From Cytospora piceicola (taxonomy: Eukaryota; Ascomycota; Sordariomycetes; Diaporthales; Cytosporaceae): a stretch of DNA of 64,000 nucleotides. This document shows, one piece after another, positions 1-11,928 of this stretch. Numbering within the stretch: the first letter of the stretch is position 1; every line of letters begins with the position of its first letter. Both the position numbers and the translations under genes were made by a program. Location: positions 186,001-250,000 of the forward strand of contig JALQBC010000042.1 in NCBI GenBank assembly GCA_023375675.1, written 5' to 3'. The notes below the pieces were generated by a model. It made no database searches. It saw only the letters and a list, made by a program, of their open reading frames with translations, and was not told the DNA's origin.

Positions 1-1005
1 TCAAAAGCCCGGCATAAGGATGACTTTCCTCTGGCCTTTGCACCAGTTATGGCTGAGGCAATTGCAACTGCATACAAGGGAGCCACTCCCGACGTGCAGA
101 ACAAACTTCGTAGAGTTGTTGAGGTTTGGAGAGATCGAGGTGTCTTTGAGGTATCCGTTCAGAGTAACATCGAGGCTCGCATCGACGGTAAGTCGGGTTC
201 CGATCTTTTTGGCTTGAAATGATCACTGACCAAGTATACAGATCTGGACAAGGTCAGAGGTGCCGGTAAGAGCGGCCTGGGCAACTCTAGTATAGGAAGT
301 CCATCCGTGCCATCGGAACTTGCACCTTTGGTCACCCCAGCGCAAAATGTTACCAAGCTGGCGCTGTCAATCAAGGCAAAGACCACCGCAGCCGAGCAGG
401 ACTACATCAAGAACACAGATTCAAACCAGCCGACACCATCCGCCCCGGTCTATGCGGCCCGCCTGAATGGCTTGTTGAAGACGCTTGCCACCGCCGAGGG
501 CGCGGTTGCCGAGTGCGTCAAAGCCAGGAAGGAGCTGATCGGGGCCCTCGAGAGGCTTCTCGATACGAACAAGGCTAGCTTGGAGGCCGAGGAGAAGCAG
601 CTGGCAGAGCTCGAGGGCAGGAAAGCTACCATCGACCAGAAGAAGCAGGACGTCGAGATGGCCATCATGCGAGGCCTGGCCGACCAGGATCCGATGAACC
701 GCGACGGCCAGTCAGCTAGCCCTGTGCCTGAGCCCGATAGGCCTGAGGTCGAGGCTTTGACGCCCCCTCCCATCGACGAGTCCGACAGGTACGAGCCTGA
801 GTTCGATGCTGCTCCGGAACAACAGCCCACCTCAGGCCTGGACGCTCTCTCAAGCCTGGCCTCTCAATACCCTGCCGTGCCGGTCTCGACAAACGGGGCG
901 AATGGAGCAAACAAGAAGCGGAAGATCGATGCCAGGGACGAGATTCCTGATCTAGGCAACGACGATGGCATCGACCCCGACATCGATGAGATGATTCGCC
1001 AGTAG
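1..1005 (+). CDS. Rtt103-like CID-domain protein, 3' part
   Basis: The 5' end lies outside the window. Exon 1..187 reads in frame 1 as the end of a CTD-interaction domain (PVMAEAIATAYKG, then NKLRRVVEVWRDRGVF). A GTAAGT intron spans 188-241 and ends in TACAG. Exon 242-1005 restores the frame (ARIDDLDKVRG). In total 316 residues are visible. After the CID come a coiled, Lys/Glu-rich segment (LEAEEKQLAELEGRK), a long Pro/Ser-rich disordered stretch, a basic KKRKID nuclear-localisation-like motif and an acidic tail ending in DIDEMIRQ. CID proteins of this layout (Rtt103 in yeast, RPRD in animals) bind the Ser2-phosphorylated RNA polymerase II tail and act in 3'-end processing and termination in the nucleus. 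The family call rests on the CID end plus the coiled-coil order; assignment to Rtt103 rather than another CID protein is inference. Confidence 0.8.
188..241 (+). other. Spliceosomal intron (54 bp) in the CID gene
   Basis: The donor is GTAAGT and the acceptor TACAG, with an ACTGACC branch-like site about 15 bases before the acceptor. Removing the intron joins IDG|AT as Ile-Asp-Asp and keeps the frame open to the stop at 1005. Confidence 0.85.
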
Positions 1006-2470
1006 AAATGAGGCGAACATGTCGCGTTCTAAGGGTATGGAGATGAACTCAAATCCATGGATGGGCTTAGCGTGTTGCGGGATCGAAGGCGTCCCTCGTG
1101 GACCGGTCTAATTTCTACTATTTCGTTGCGCTCTTTCATATCTGAGAGAAACATGCCGCGCTCTCCATTGTTTGTTAGGAACATCAATTTACTTCACTTA
1201 TGCATCATCTCCACCATGTCTTCTCTCCATCGGTGCGTGCTCAACATGTATACACGACGGCCACTATCACCAGGTGGCCCGTACACATCTCGCCGACTTT
1301 GACGAGCGTGCTCAGTCATGCCGCACAGACTGGGAAGGTTTTGAGAACCAGTATGCAATGCATGGGCGATTTCCAACACGGTGGACTACAACGACAGTCA
1401 ACTCATCCCATTCTATCCGCCAAAGAGACAAGGCGCGGCCAACACTATCAGATGAGATGTAACGCCTCTGGGCGGATCGGTCACTTCGCTGCCATGGTTG
1501 TGGCCGGGTTAATGGTGAAGGTCTGGGTCGGAAACAAAAGACTCCGGTCTAGTATATCAAAGAATATAGTGTAATCCAATACCTACTCCGGATTGCTCCT
1601 GAAGAATCGGAATTTGGAACCAAAGTCGGTCTGGCAAAGTAACCATGGCGCCGTAAAAGATGCACTGTCACCAAGTGTTGAGACAAAGCGCCCTTGCAAA
1701 TAAGGTCTGACTTCAGTACCCAAGTGGCAAGGTAGAGAAGCCTGGTCTGCTGCGGAAGCGGACACAATCAAGGACCAACAGGTGGGAACAGTGCTGTGGA
1801 CCAGCTGGATGAAGTGGTGAAGAGTGTGGAAGAGCCGTGGCGGGAAATCCCTGATATAACAGAAGACAGTCACTCCACAGGTACTGGGCAGCATCATCCG
1901 CAAGACATATCTAGCACTCAGGAGACAACGGGCGAAAGGAAGACGGTTGGAGAGGTAGCGAAACGGGGCGGTGAGGCTGGAGAGCAAGATACGGACCGAA
2001 GGAGCTCTTCATATATCATGGACAACCGAGTTATGAGGGGAGTGGTGCCTTTAATCCTCTGTCAATGGCTATCCGTCCTCTGTAAAAATCTGGACGAATT
2101 AGAAATTATTGACGTCCGGATCTCGACCCCAAACATCGGCATGGTCCTCGCAGCTTGATGCTTATGGGGATTAGTAGGATATTGGGCGATTACAAGGTTT
2201 CAGCTATAGATCTTCCAACTCCGCTGTGGTATTGTTGTTTCTTATGCACGCGCCTCGCAACCTATTTATAATCAACAGATGCCAAGGCAAATGGCGCCGT
2301 GCCGACGTCGAGTGGAGCTTTGTCCACCGTTTATGACAATATTGATACATGGTATTCCTGAGATCTCTTTCCCCAAGACGATGCCTCCCTGGACAATGGC
2401 ACAGATGCGTTACTTTTTACACCATGAGAGGAGAAGAATACCAAACATGCCGTCTCCTCGTCAATCCTAT
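1006..2470. other. Intergenic, convergent genes
   Basis: This lies between the 3' ends of the CID gene and the ABC transporter gene, so it holds two 3' UTRs. The small open frames here overlap one another, show no protein-like composition and have no convincing introns. I see no tRNA or repeat. Confidence 0.5.
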
Positions 2471-4912
2471 CTAATCCCTCTTCTCCTTGGTCACCAACTC
2501 TTCCTCCTTCTCCCCGACCTCCTCGTCGTCCATCTGCTCCAGATCTTCCTCGACCTCCTCCGCCTCGGTGACAACCGGAGGCGGCTTGGAAGTCGCCTCC
2601 CCGCCGCTCATCTGCCACTCCATCAGCTTGGAGAAGGCGCTCTCGGGGTCCGCGCTCAGCTGGTTGTAGCTGCCGACCTCGGCGACGGTGCCGTCGCTCG
2701 ACAGCACGATGATCTGGTCCGACCGCTTGATGGTCGACAGCCGGTGTGCGATCGAGATGGTCGTGCTCCGGCCCCTGAGCAGCGCCGCGAGCGCCGCGTT
2801 GACGAGCGTCTCGGACTCTGCGTCTAGCGCGCTCGTGGCCTCGTCGAGGATGAGGATGTCCGGGTCCTTCAGGAGCGCCCTCGCGATGGCGATACGCTGC
2901 TTCTGTCCACCGGATAGCTGTGCGCCACGCGCGCCGACCTGTGTGTCCAGGCCTTCAGGGAAGTCGCTGATGAACCCGCAGTTGGCCTTGCGCGCGGCTG
3001 CGACGATGTCCGTACTAGACGCCTGCGGTCTGCCGTAGGCTATGTTCTCGGCTACAGAGCCGGAGAAAAGTACGGGCTCCTGGGCGACCATGCCGATGCG
3101 CCGCCGCAGAGACTTGACGTTCATGTCTTTGATATCCTTGCCGTTGATGGTGATGGTGCCTTCGGTGGGGTTGTAGAAACGAAGAAGGAGGGAGGCGACG
3201 GTTGATTTGCCACCGCCTGATGGGCCCACGATACATACGTTTGAGCCGGAAGGGATCTCGAAGTCGAGGCCGTTGAATATAGAGACGGCTGGTCTGGTAG
3301 GATAAGCGAAGCTAACCTTTGAGAACTTGATGGGTCCTTGGGCAGAGATAACCTTGGATCCGACAGTAGCTGGGATAGTGGGGTGTCTATCTTGCAGCTC
3401 GAAGAGTCGCGAGGCAGCACCAACGCCCTTCATGAGCTCTGAGTAGAACCCGGACACGCCGAAGAGACTGGATCCTGCGAATACCGTGTACATCATGAAG
3501 GACGTCAGGTCGCCCAGACTCATAGCATCTGATCTCACGAGGTTTCCGCCTACTACCAGTAGAGCCAGGATTGTCATGTTTCCCGCCCATCCTGTAGACC
3601 CGTAAAAGGTGGCCGCTATTATCGACTCTCTTCGACCGAGGGCGAAGATTCTCCGAACTTGCTTGTTATAGCGGCCGATTTCTTGAATCTCTCCAGCAAA
3701 TGCCTGGCTGGTCTTGATGTTGCCTAGACGTTCCTCGGCGATCTTGGTCAGGGTACCCAAGTTCTTCTGGATCTGCCGACTGATGTTTCTTATGGTTCGA
3801 CCGTAGAAGAAAGCTCCTATAGCGATGGGTGGAAACATCAGCAGAATTACGGAAGTCAACTGAGGGCTCAGCCATGCCATAGCGCCAAATCCAGTTGCAC
3901 CGCTCACAATGGCTCTGAGACCATCTGAGATGTTCTGTGTAATACTCTTGCCAACAACAACGGTATCGGAACTCAGCCGGGAGATTAAGTCACCGACTCG
4001 GTTGGCGTCAAAGAACTCGGCATCCTGGACATATGTTCTCCGGTACAGCTGGGTCCTCAGCCTAGCAACGACTCTCTCGCCGACGATGCGGAGGAGCACC
4101 ACGCGGCCGAAATTTGCTACAGCACCGAGGGTCATGAAGGCCGCAAAGCCAACGAAGAACTGTGTCAGGGTCAGGCCCAGAACCGTGGGCTCGTCCTTCT
4201 TCGCGGTAGCAATATCCAATATGCGGCCAACCGAGAATGGGATGGACATGGTAACAGCCGAGGAAATGAGGAGGAAGATGCAAGATATGCCGAGCCACCT
4301 GACCTCGGGCTTTGCAATCTTGACGAGCCGGACTATCTCAGACCATCCGCCCTGTCCTGAGCTCTTGCCCTCCTTCGAAAGTCGCGCGGCCATGTTGACC
4401 TGGGCTGCTTTTTTGGCCCGCTCGCTTTGTTGGAAGCCATTCGCATTGAGTTCGTTCTCTTGCTCGGCGGCCTGTTTGCTCGCGTCGCTCTCCAGTTCCT
4501 TGTCGATAGACTCCTTCGTGTGTTTTGCCGCCGTCCCTTTCGTTGCCTGAGAGGCCTCCTGTCGTAGTACCGTACCAGTAGAGAAATTTCGTGAAAAATT
4601 ACATCGCGATGTCCCTTGTGCCCTTTGCGCCGTGCAGAATGCCCTAGAATACACCCGTGCCGCGATACCCGATGCCGTCGGCCGTTGGGGGGCCAAGAGG
4701 GCTCGAGAGGAAGATAAGGGCCGGATAAAGGCCGTGGAGGTTACGGATCGGCGTGAGGAAGCGTCAGAAGAAAGCTGGCCAATGTCCAGCAGCTGCGGTA
4801 TGCGAAAGCTCCCCGTCGACAGCCCCAGGCCTACACCGGAGGCGGAGGTGCGTTGTGGGAGCAGCTGATGGAGAGCTTGGTATGCCCGGCGGGCTGCCGC
4901 TCCCGAAACCAT
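2471..4912 (-). CDS. MDL1: Mitochondrial ABC half-transporter (Mdl1/ABCB10-like)
   Basis: An uninterrupted 813-residue frame. Residues 1-130 are Arg/Ser-rich without acidic runs, as in a mitochondrial presequence (SRNFSTGT at about 107-114). Residues 150-185 form a charged linker, 200-500 a six-helix type-1 exporter domain, and 525-770 the ATPase. Visible ATPase motifs are Walker A GPSGGGKST (563-571), Q-loop Gln611, signature LSGGQ (666-670), Walker B ILILDE (686-691) and H-loop His723. The C-terminus is a Glu-rich tail (785-813). The family acts as a homodimer in the mitochondrial inner membrane; yeast Mdl1 exports peptides produced by matrix proteases. One TMD plus one NBD, the presequence and the length fit Mdl1 better than Atm1 or Mdl2, but Mdl2 cannot be excluded by eye. 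All catalytic residues are present, so the gene looks functional. The start is the first ATG upstream of the presequence. Confidence 0.88.
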   Translation of the reverse strand: MVSGAAARRAYQALHQLLPQRTSASGVGLGLSTGSFRIPQLLDIGQLSSDASSRRSVTSTAFIRPLSSSRALLAPQRPTASGIAARVYSRAFCTAQRAQGTSRCNFSRNFSTGTVLRQEASQATKGTAAKHTKESIDKELESDASKQAAEQENELNANGFQQSERAKKAAQVNMAARLSKEGKSSGQGGWSEIVRLVKIAKPEVRWLGISCIFLLISSAVTMSIPFSVGRILDIATAKKDEPTVLGLTLTQFFVGFAAFMTLGAVANFGRVVLLRIVGERVVARLRTQLYRRTYVQDAEFFDANRVGDLISRLSSDTVVVGKSITQNISDGLRAIVSGATGFGAMAWLSPQLTSVILLMFPPIAIGAFFYGRTIRNISRQIQKNLGTLTKIAEERLGNIKTSQAFAGEIQEIGRYNKQVRRIFALGRRESIIAATFYGSTGWAGNMTILALLVVGGNLVRSDAMSLGDLTSFMMYTVFAGSSLFGVSGFYSELMKGVGAASRLFELQDRHPTIPATVGSKVISAQGPIKFSKVSFAYPTRPAVSIFNGLDFEIPSGSNVCIVGPSGGGKSTVASLLLRFYNPTEGTITINGKDIKDMNVKSLRRRIGMVAQEPVLFSGSVAENIAYGRPQASSTDIVAAARKANCGFISDFPEGLDTQVGARGAQLSGGQKQRIAIARALLKDPDILILDEATSALDAESETLVNAALAALLRGRSTTISIAHRLSTIKRSDQIIVLSSDGTVAEVGSYNQLSADPESAFSKLMEWQMSGGEATSKPPPVVTEAEEVEEDLEQMDDEEVGEKEEELVTKEKRD

Positions 4913-6386
4913 TGTAACGGGACAGTTGGTGTTGGGAGATCAAAATCTACCTGTTGTTGGTTTATGGAGGTTTGCGACTCATGATCATCGCTGCTTGTTC
5001 CGACAAGAGGTGTCCATGGCGATAAAGACTGTGAAGTTGGTATAGTAGCGAGCTCACGTTTCCTGGGCTGACAATGAAGTTCCGATGTCGTAAAGTTTTA
5101 CGGGTCATCGATGCTCGTCATTGAGTGGGCCACGGCGCGCTAACGCCTAACAGAACGCAGTACAGATCTGCATACTATCGCGTTTGGCACCTTTCGCCCT
5201 TGATGAATCAGGCTAAGATGCTCGGCATCAGGGTTTAACCCTGAATGCCGAGCGATGATTGTTCATTTACACTTACACATTGTTACGACTCCTATCTATT
5301 CAACGGATCTGGAAACTACCTAGACATGGCCGTCAAAGCGAGAAACTCGAAACCATATGTCAATCCAGGCATACTGGCGTCCTCAATGCAAGACAACGAG
5401 TACATACACGAAGGCTTCTGTCGAGTCTCTTCACCAAAAGCAGTGAGCGTTTAGAACATCACATCACCCCATTCTATCTACCTCTTTCCCTAGTCACATC
5501 TGCCTAGTCACGTTATCAATATGAAGGCTCTATTATCAATCAAGGATCACTCGCCTGGCATGCCAGTTATACACGGCGTTTCTGAATAGTGGTCCAACAT
5601 TGGAAAGGCTCTCATGCAATATCCACGACCTATTGCTGGAAGCATTCGGACCTTCTAAGGATGTGGCTGCAGCCTCGAGACTCAGCTGGGATCAAAGTCG
5701 ACGACAAACTCTATCCATCTGACCACACTATCCTGCCTTGGTGACCTGATAATGTAAATCCAAAGCGGCCAGTGACTCTCCCCAACCGTGGGGCTACGCT
5801 GTCGTTGTTCCATGTCTCCTCAGCAACAACACGGATGATATGGTTCGCGGTGAAGGTCAGGGTAGTCTTCTAGGCCTTGTGAGAATGTTTACTTGATCCA
5901 AGTAGACGGAGGCAAAGATGAATACGAAGGTGGCCGAGGACGGTGGTGTGAACACCCCCTTCCATTCTCGGTGAGCCGCATCTATTGTTACCTCTCGCTT
6001 CCACATATTGACGCCACTGGCTTGAATTTGCAGCCAGCTATTGACAAAGAGGAAGCAGGCAAATGTCGGTGTCGCGGTTCATTGGTCTTTTCTGTTCAGC
6101 ATCAGCATCAGCTGATAGTTATATGCATGCCAGCGTGTTCCTTTAATGCAGTTTGGACATGGAGACCGTAGAGCCTCGTCGGATCATGATGCGTTTATGT
6201 CGCCGAGGTTTATTATCCTCTACACCCTACGAATGTATGAGTGGCAGGATGGATATTCTTCCCAGTAGTATCTTTCCTCAATCACAAGCGGAAGTGAACT
6301 TCTATACATGGTGACACGTCGCGCGCCGTTGTTTGCCAGATTCTCTAGTCTCCAACATTGGGCTCATCGGGCAAACATTCTTCGGT
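4913..6386. other. Intergenic between divergent genes, with one inverted repeat
   Basis: This is the promoter side of both the ABC transporter gene (-) and the HET gene (+). Apart from the inverted repeat at 5221-5252 I see no gene. The open frames at 5245-5507 and 5893-6171 lack recognisable features. An in-frame TTG at 6333 precedes the likely HET ATG at 6387. Confidence 0.5.
5221..5252. repeat. Near-perfect inverted repeat
   Basis: The arms are CTCGGCATCAGGGTT and AACCCTGAATGCCGAG, complementary except for one extra base in the right arm, and they abut with almost no loop. This could be a cruciform or hairpin, a miniature-element remnant, or a binding site for a dimeric regulator between two divergent genes. 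No flanking target duplication is obvious. Confidence 0.7.
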
Positions 6387-7955
6387 ATGGCACCAAACCA
6401 GGGGATGGACTCAGCCATGAGTCGACAGAGACTTACAATCGACAATAACGTCTATGAACTCGTGAGCACTGCCGACATCTCGCGGGGAGAGCGCTCGCGG
6501 GTAACTACGTACAACGACCCCGAACTCATGTCTATGAGGCCTTACAAGTTTGACCCACTGCGTTCGATGCGGAGGCGGATCAGACTCCTTCGTCTGTACG
6601 GTGGCATTCTGTCTAATCCGGAAATCTCTTGCAAGCTATTTGAGGTCGAGTACGACAAGGACAATGGGAACATCGTTCGAAAGATTTCTAAAGATAACGA
6701 GTATCCCTCCAGCAAGGCAAAGAGGCACAAATCCAGCCTACCAACACGCAGTCAACCTGAGCATATACAGACAGCCGCCAGCGACGGCCCAGACTACGGT
6801 GAAATCGTCGAATACGAAGCTCTGTCCTGGTGTTGGGGCACGCAGGATAAGAAGGACTTTGCTGTTAAAATCAAGAAAGGGGATGAATATTGCCGCCTTG
6901 CCGTCACCAAAGAGCTCAGCTTGGCGCTCAAATATCTCAGGCGTCCCATCGGACACCGAGATCTATGGATAGATGCATTGTGTATCGATCAGACGAACCA
7001 CGAAGAACGGAACCATCAAGTCCAGATGATGTCTCGCATATACACCGGCGCAAAGCAGGCTTGTATCTGGCTGGGAGAAGACAACGACGATTCAACGCAA
7101 GCCATTCAGTTCATCCGTGAGATCATGAAACTCGAGAACTTCGACTTCATACTGGAAAACAAGGATAACGCGCCGAGATGGCAGTCCTTGTTGCTACTCA
7201 TGCAACGACCTTGGTTCTCCCGTCGCTGGGTGGTACAGGAGATTGCACTGGCTAGAACTGCCACAATATACTGCGGGACGGACGAAATACCTTGGGAAAA
7301 CTTTGCTGTCGCTGTTGAGCTATTTGTTGAAGTCGAGACAGCTACACATCGACTTTCAGAAGTCATACGGAAGGATGAGCAATTTGGACATGTCCCTCAA
7401 TGGTTCGAACACGTCTCGGAGCTTGGAGCTAGTGTCCTCGTGCAAGCCACCGGCAAGGTATTTCGCAGAGATGGCAGTCAACGAACCAACTCGGCAGAGG
7501 AGAACAAGTCCATCACACAGACTCGAAGTCATAAATCAAAGCACAAGTCTGGCAAGAAGACCAATGTGGAAGATACACCATCGAGTTCGTCGAAGTCATC
7601 AGATTGGTCGCCGCAAAGGCCGCTTTTAAGTCTTGAATATCTTGTTTCGAGCCTGACTGTGTTCGAGGCGTCGCAACCTCGTGACGCGATATATTCATTG
7701 CTTGCCATTGCACGAGATACGGCGCCGTTCGCTGAGCTCCAGACTGTATCCGCGGATGGCTCCGAGGAGGCGATCATTATGTCGACAGTGTCAAGTTTCC
7801 TCGAGCGCAAGCCATTCAAGGTCGACTACAGCCGACCATACAGCGATATATGCAAAGACTTTATATCCTTCTGCATTGAAAGAAGTTGGAAGTCGGAACC
7901 TACAAGAGCCTTGGATATACTGTGTCGCCCGTGCCTCGACAACGAGAGGCGGTAA
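6387..7955 (+). pseudogene. HET-domain incompatibility protein, N-terminal half (truncated)
   Basis: A 522-residue frame counted from the first ATG; an upstream in-frame TTG at 6333 is not a likely start. The HET core is clear: YEALSWCWG (143-151), LWIDALCIDQ (193-202) and RPWFSRRWVVQE (274-285), followed by a Ser/Lys-rich linker and the conserved block ending RALDILCRPC. HET domains trigger vegetative-incompatibility cell death in Pezizomycotina. In full-length relatives the text after 'DILCRP' continues towards an LPSW block. Here it stops after LDNERR at 7955, next to the terminal inverted repeat of the AT-rich island. The missing half is found at about 42399-44297 on the same strand. The coding sequence itself is not RIP-mutated. 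A shortened HET protein might still be made; that is inference. Confidence 0.85.
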
Positions 7956-7966
7956 TTTCCGATTTT

Positions 7967-8085
7967 GGCAGGTTTCGGCTCCTGAGACACTGTTTCTAGA
8001 GTGCATTCTCGAGTCTGATACAGTTTCTGGAGTGCATTTTCGAGTGTGATACATGTATCGTGAGTTGAAACTTTGTTTCTGGAGT
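7967..8085 (+). repeat. Left terminal inverted repeat (119 bp)
   Basis: It begins GGCAGGTTTCGGCTCCTGAG, includes TGTATCGTGAGTTGAAACTT and ends TTTCTGGAGT. The reverse complement of 42280-42398 matches along the full 119 bases without net length change, differing mainly by C/T and G/A transitions. Within it, a block of about 31 bases starting GTTTCTRGAGTGCATT is repeated. Weaker mirror similarity continues outward to about 7941, so the true edge may lie a few bases further out. This copy keeps several CpA and TpG, unlike the right copy. Confidence 0.85.
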
Positions 8086-8092
8086 ATATCCT

Positions 8093-8197
8093 CGACCTTG
8101 ACCACTGACCTCGACCTCGACCACTGACCTCGACCTTGACCACTGACCTCGGCCTTAACCACTGACCTCGACCTCGACCTTAACCTTAACCTTAACC
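8093..8197. repeat. Left subterminal 19-bp tandem array and TTAACC tract
   Basis: Four copies of a 19-bp unit (CGACCTTGACCACTGACCT and variants) occupy 8093-8168. They pass into CGACCTCGACC and three TTAACC units ending at 8197. Related GGTCGAGGTCGAG and AAGGTCGAAGGTCG sequence lies just inside the right TIR (about 42198-42216). Such subterminal arrays are often transposase-binding sites; that role is inference. Confidence 0.8.
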
Positions 8198-8572
8198 ACG
8201 ATGCTTCGTACACCCGGCAACACAACAAAAGAAGCCGTAACCAATAACAGAAACAGCTATCAGCTAGTAAGCAGACACTAAAATGCGATATAAACGACGT
8301 AGGAATCGTCGCCTGAAGGTTAGTTATAAAAGGCCCCCGGCGTAAAAAGGATAAAAGGGAAGGCTATTCGATTAAATACTAAAGGCGACAAAAGCAACAA
8401 ATTATTATAATCGTTCGTATAATATCCTAACGCCTAAAATTCACATATCTTAATCTAAATATCCTTACCCTTATTTATTATAAAGTCATCATCGTCATCA
8501 CCTTATCACTATCAAAGCTATTGTTTACCCTTAGAACCATCGTCACTATCGTCGGCATAGTCAACCTTAGAG

Positions 8573-8626
8573 CCCTCTCTAGCCTCAGAACCCTCTCTAG
8601 CCTTAAAACCCTCTCTAGCCTCAGAA
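8573..8626. repeat. 18-bp tandem repeat (three copies)
   Basis: Three copies of CCCTCTCTAGCCTCAGAA (the middle copy with two transitions). On the minus strand it encodes the GSEAREG hexapeptide repeats of the decayed left-end gene, so it is an in-frame coding minisatellite. Confidence 0.85.
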
Positions 8627-11600
8627 CCATCGTCGGTATAGTCAGCCTCAAAACTATCGCTACTGTCGCTACCGGCGCTGTCCTTACCCTCGTTTATAAT
8701 ATCGTCTAACGCTACCGCCTGTATTAGTAGCGATATACTGCTACTCGACGGCTGAAGGGCGGCTAGCCGTAATGAGCGCCGATGTGTAGTAGTCTCGATT
8801 TCGTTACCTGATTCTACCTCCGGAGACTAACGCTTTAAAGATCTCTCCGAGGAGTAATCATCGTCAGAATTACGACGTTTCAAGGTTAGCTTCCTGATGC
8901 TCGAAACCGGCTGTTATCTAGCAACACCTGCACTAGTAAAGACACCTCTAGCAGATGCCTAACCTTCTCCTCTGAGATATACACGCGCCTTTATATAGGC
9001 GATCGAAAGGTCGTTATCGATCGACTTAAGTATATCGCGGTTTATATAGTATATACCTGTTAAGCGGTGTTTTATAACATTTACTAGCTAGCGAAAAGAA
9101 CTACTAAGGCAGTTAATATATACGTGTTCCTTTAGGTCGGTAGGGATACTATCGTTACTCGAAAGGATATCTCGAAGCTTCTTAAAGAAGTTTTTAACCT
9201 TTCTTATAAGGTCTAACGGCTTAATCTTAGGTGCTAAATAGCACTCTACAGTATATTTTTTCGACCGGTAAAGGATGTTCGTCTCGAAGTCGTAAAGCTA
9301 ATAATAATACCTTCGTGGTAATAGGACAGAAGTAGGATCTCGGAATTCGTGTTCTGCAGATTTAAAATATTTATTACGATTATATATATACCGAAAGCTT
9401 AGTTTATAAGCTTAATATATAAGGGGTTTGTTTTTTTATTCGTCGCTTTAGCCTCTCTTCTGTAAAACGCGATCCTACGTAGCCTTACGGTTATTTTAAA
9501 CATCTTCAAGTGCTTAGGATAAAGAAGGCTTTAAAGCCTGGCCGGCTTTTTACTCTTAAACGGTAGCCTTATTAATAATATTAAAGTTGCCCTTAAGACG
9601 GAGGTTAGAATAAAAAACGACCTTTTTATAGGTTTCCGAACTTTTATATCTTTTTTAGTTATACTAAACGTTAGTTTCGAGATAGTAGATCGAGTATTAG
9701 TACTTTTTCGATAGCCTTTAGTTAAGCTTACCGCGGTCGTTTATATACTATTAATAGAATCGGAAGGATTAATACTAGCTAAGAACACTTATTTTATCCG
9801 TTTAAAAAAAGCCGTATTCGTAAACTATCGTCGAAGGCGATCGTTCTTTTAAAGGTATATAACTTTAGCGGTATTAATTTAGGTTTCCTTTATCTTTAAA
9901 TCTCTCTTACCTTTTAGTATAATCGATATAGTCGTAACGGAGGTATTTCTAAAAGAACTCGTAAACTTAATCGAGAACCCCTTCCGTATCGAAATAAGAG
10001 TTAATATCCCGATAAGCTTTTAAAGCTTTCTAGTTAAAGAATAACCTTTAGTAATTATTATACCTATACCTTTACTCGCTATAAAAGTAGTTAAAGTAGT
10101 ACTAAAGCTAGCTAACGTCGAGGTTACCGGTAATATAATTAAGGTACCGGAAAGAGAGAAGCTAGTCTTAACTATCTATAAGTTAGGCATATAAAGGGTC
10201 TAGCAGGTTAAGGTTTGTAAACGACGAATCGGGAGCTTTTATATTAACGTGTTCTCCGGGTAAAGCCTATCGCTCTCTCTTAAGTTTAAGGTCGAGCTTT
10301 TAAAACGGACTATTTATTAGGATTTATAATAGGTAAGTAAACTAAGCTAGCTAAAACAAGGGATTGTATATACTTATCACCTTATTAGTGATATTGCTAT
10401 CCTAGGTAACGCTACGAAACTTATCTTAAAAGCTTTCGACCGGATCGAATAGGTCCAGGTACTTAATAAGTCTAACTACCGGTAATAAAAAACTCTAATA
10501 CTTTAAAAATATTACCGAGTTCGGAGGTCTTTATATAGTAGTAACGTGCCGGAAAGGGTTAAGCTCGAACGGTACGATCGGGAAGCTTTAACGGTCTGTA
10601 ATCGACTACTAAACTTCAAATATAAAGTCTAGCGAGTAGCGGTCTTTACTTAGCCGCTAGTTACTAACCTTTTAAACGGCTTAAGCAACTTATTATAAGA
10701 CGTCGTGAATAATCTAGAAAAGGAATCGCTCTTAATAGATACTTAGTTCGGGCTTATAAAAGTCGAAGCGTACCGCAGCTTTATTATATTACGTATAGAA
10801 ATCTAACGAGACTAGTAAAGTATATAAAATGCCGATCGTATAGCCGATAAAGCATAGCTAGCTATAGTAAGAGATATAGAAGGGATAAATCGTACCGTTA
10901 AAAAGTATATAGGCTTTAAATTCCGATTCGCTAAGGCTATAGCTTTTGAAAATAGCTAGGCAGCCTTATTAGATCCGGGCTACCTCTTAAGTTAATATAT
11001 TATCGACTAATCTGCCTTTCTGTCGAAGGTTAAAAAGAGGGCTATTATTTCGTTTAGCCTTTACGAGCTTCTCTTTTAAAATCCGTGTCTTTCTTTTAGT
11101 AGAGACGGTCTTAAGAACTATTTCTAGGTCCTCGTTCGTTATATTAGCCTATTACTTTAGCCGAGCTTAACGTTTCCGGTTACTAAGCTTTAGCAGAAGT
11201 CGAGCTATCGTAAGGTTTTTTATAGCAACGGTAAGCTATTAGAGAACGGGAAGGCGTTAATCTTAAAGCGTTTCGAAATCTTATAAGACCTTTTATTAAC
11301 AGGCGGCGACTATAAGGTTTAAAATAAATATATCCGGGCCTTTTACTTAGTTAAAAAAGCTTATAATAACTACGAGATTAGCCTTCGTATAGTAATATAA
11401 GGCCTTTTAACGAAGAACGAATAGTATAAAAGCTTTTAGGGATATAATAAATAAGGATATAAGGAATAATACGTTTTAGCTAGTTAAAGAGTCGAAGGCT
11501 TATAGCTTTAGGAATTCGTTAGCTTCCGCCGAAGTAATATTAACTAACAAGATCTTATATAAGTTATACCGGAAGCTGTTTATAACGTTTTTAAAGCGTT

Positions 11601-11928
11601 TATTATACTCTTGTTAAAAAAGGCCGAGTATATATACGTTATTCTTATTAAAATGCTTCCGAAGGTCTTTAAACTTTAGTTTCGACGTAAAAACGTCTTT
11701 AAAACCGACCGGAAACACTTTATCGCTAACCTTCTAGTTAAAGACTGCTTTAGCGATAATTACGTATCTATCTTTAATAACGTAAGGCTAGAATAAATCC
11801 TCGGGTATCGTATAAGACTAGTCGGCTAGTTAGTCGGCTAGTTAGTTCTCTTCTTAAGGGGTTAGCTTTAGCTAGGATTATTAGTATTAATCCGTCGAGA
11901 TAAAGGATAAGATATTTTCTAACTCACT

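Noticed and set aside
6333..6386. Upstream extension of the HET frame from a TTG codon
   Set aside because: TTG initiation is not expected in a fungal nuclear gene. The first ATG (6387) precedes the conserved region comfortably.
8171..8197. TTAACC units as a telomere or interstitial telomeric repeat
   Set aside because: The fungal telomere repeat is TTAGGG (complement CCCTAA). TTAACC lacks the G-run, and the tract is only three units in a transposon subterminal array.
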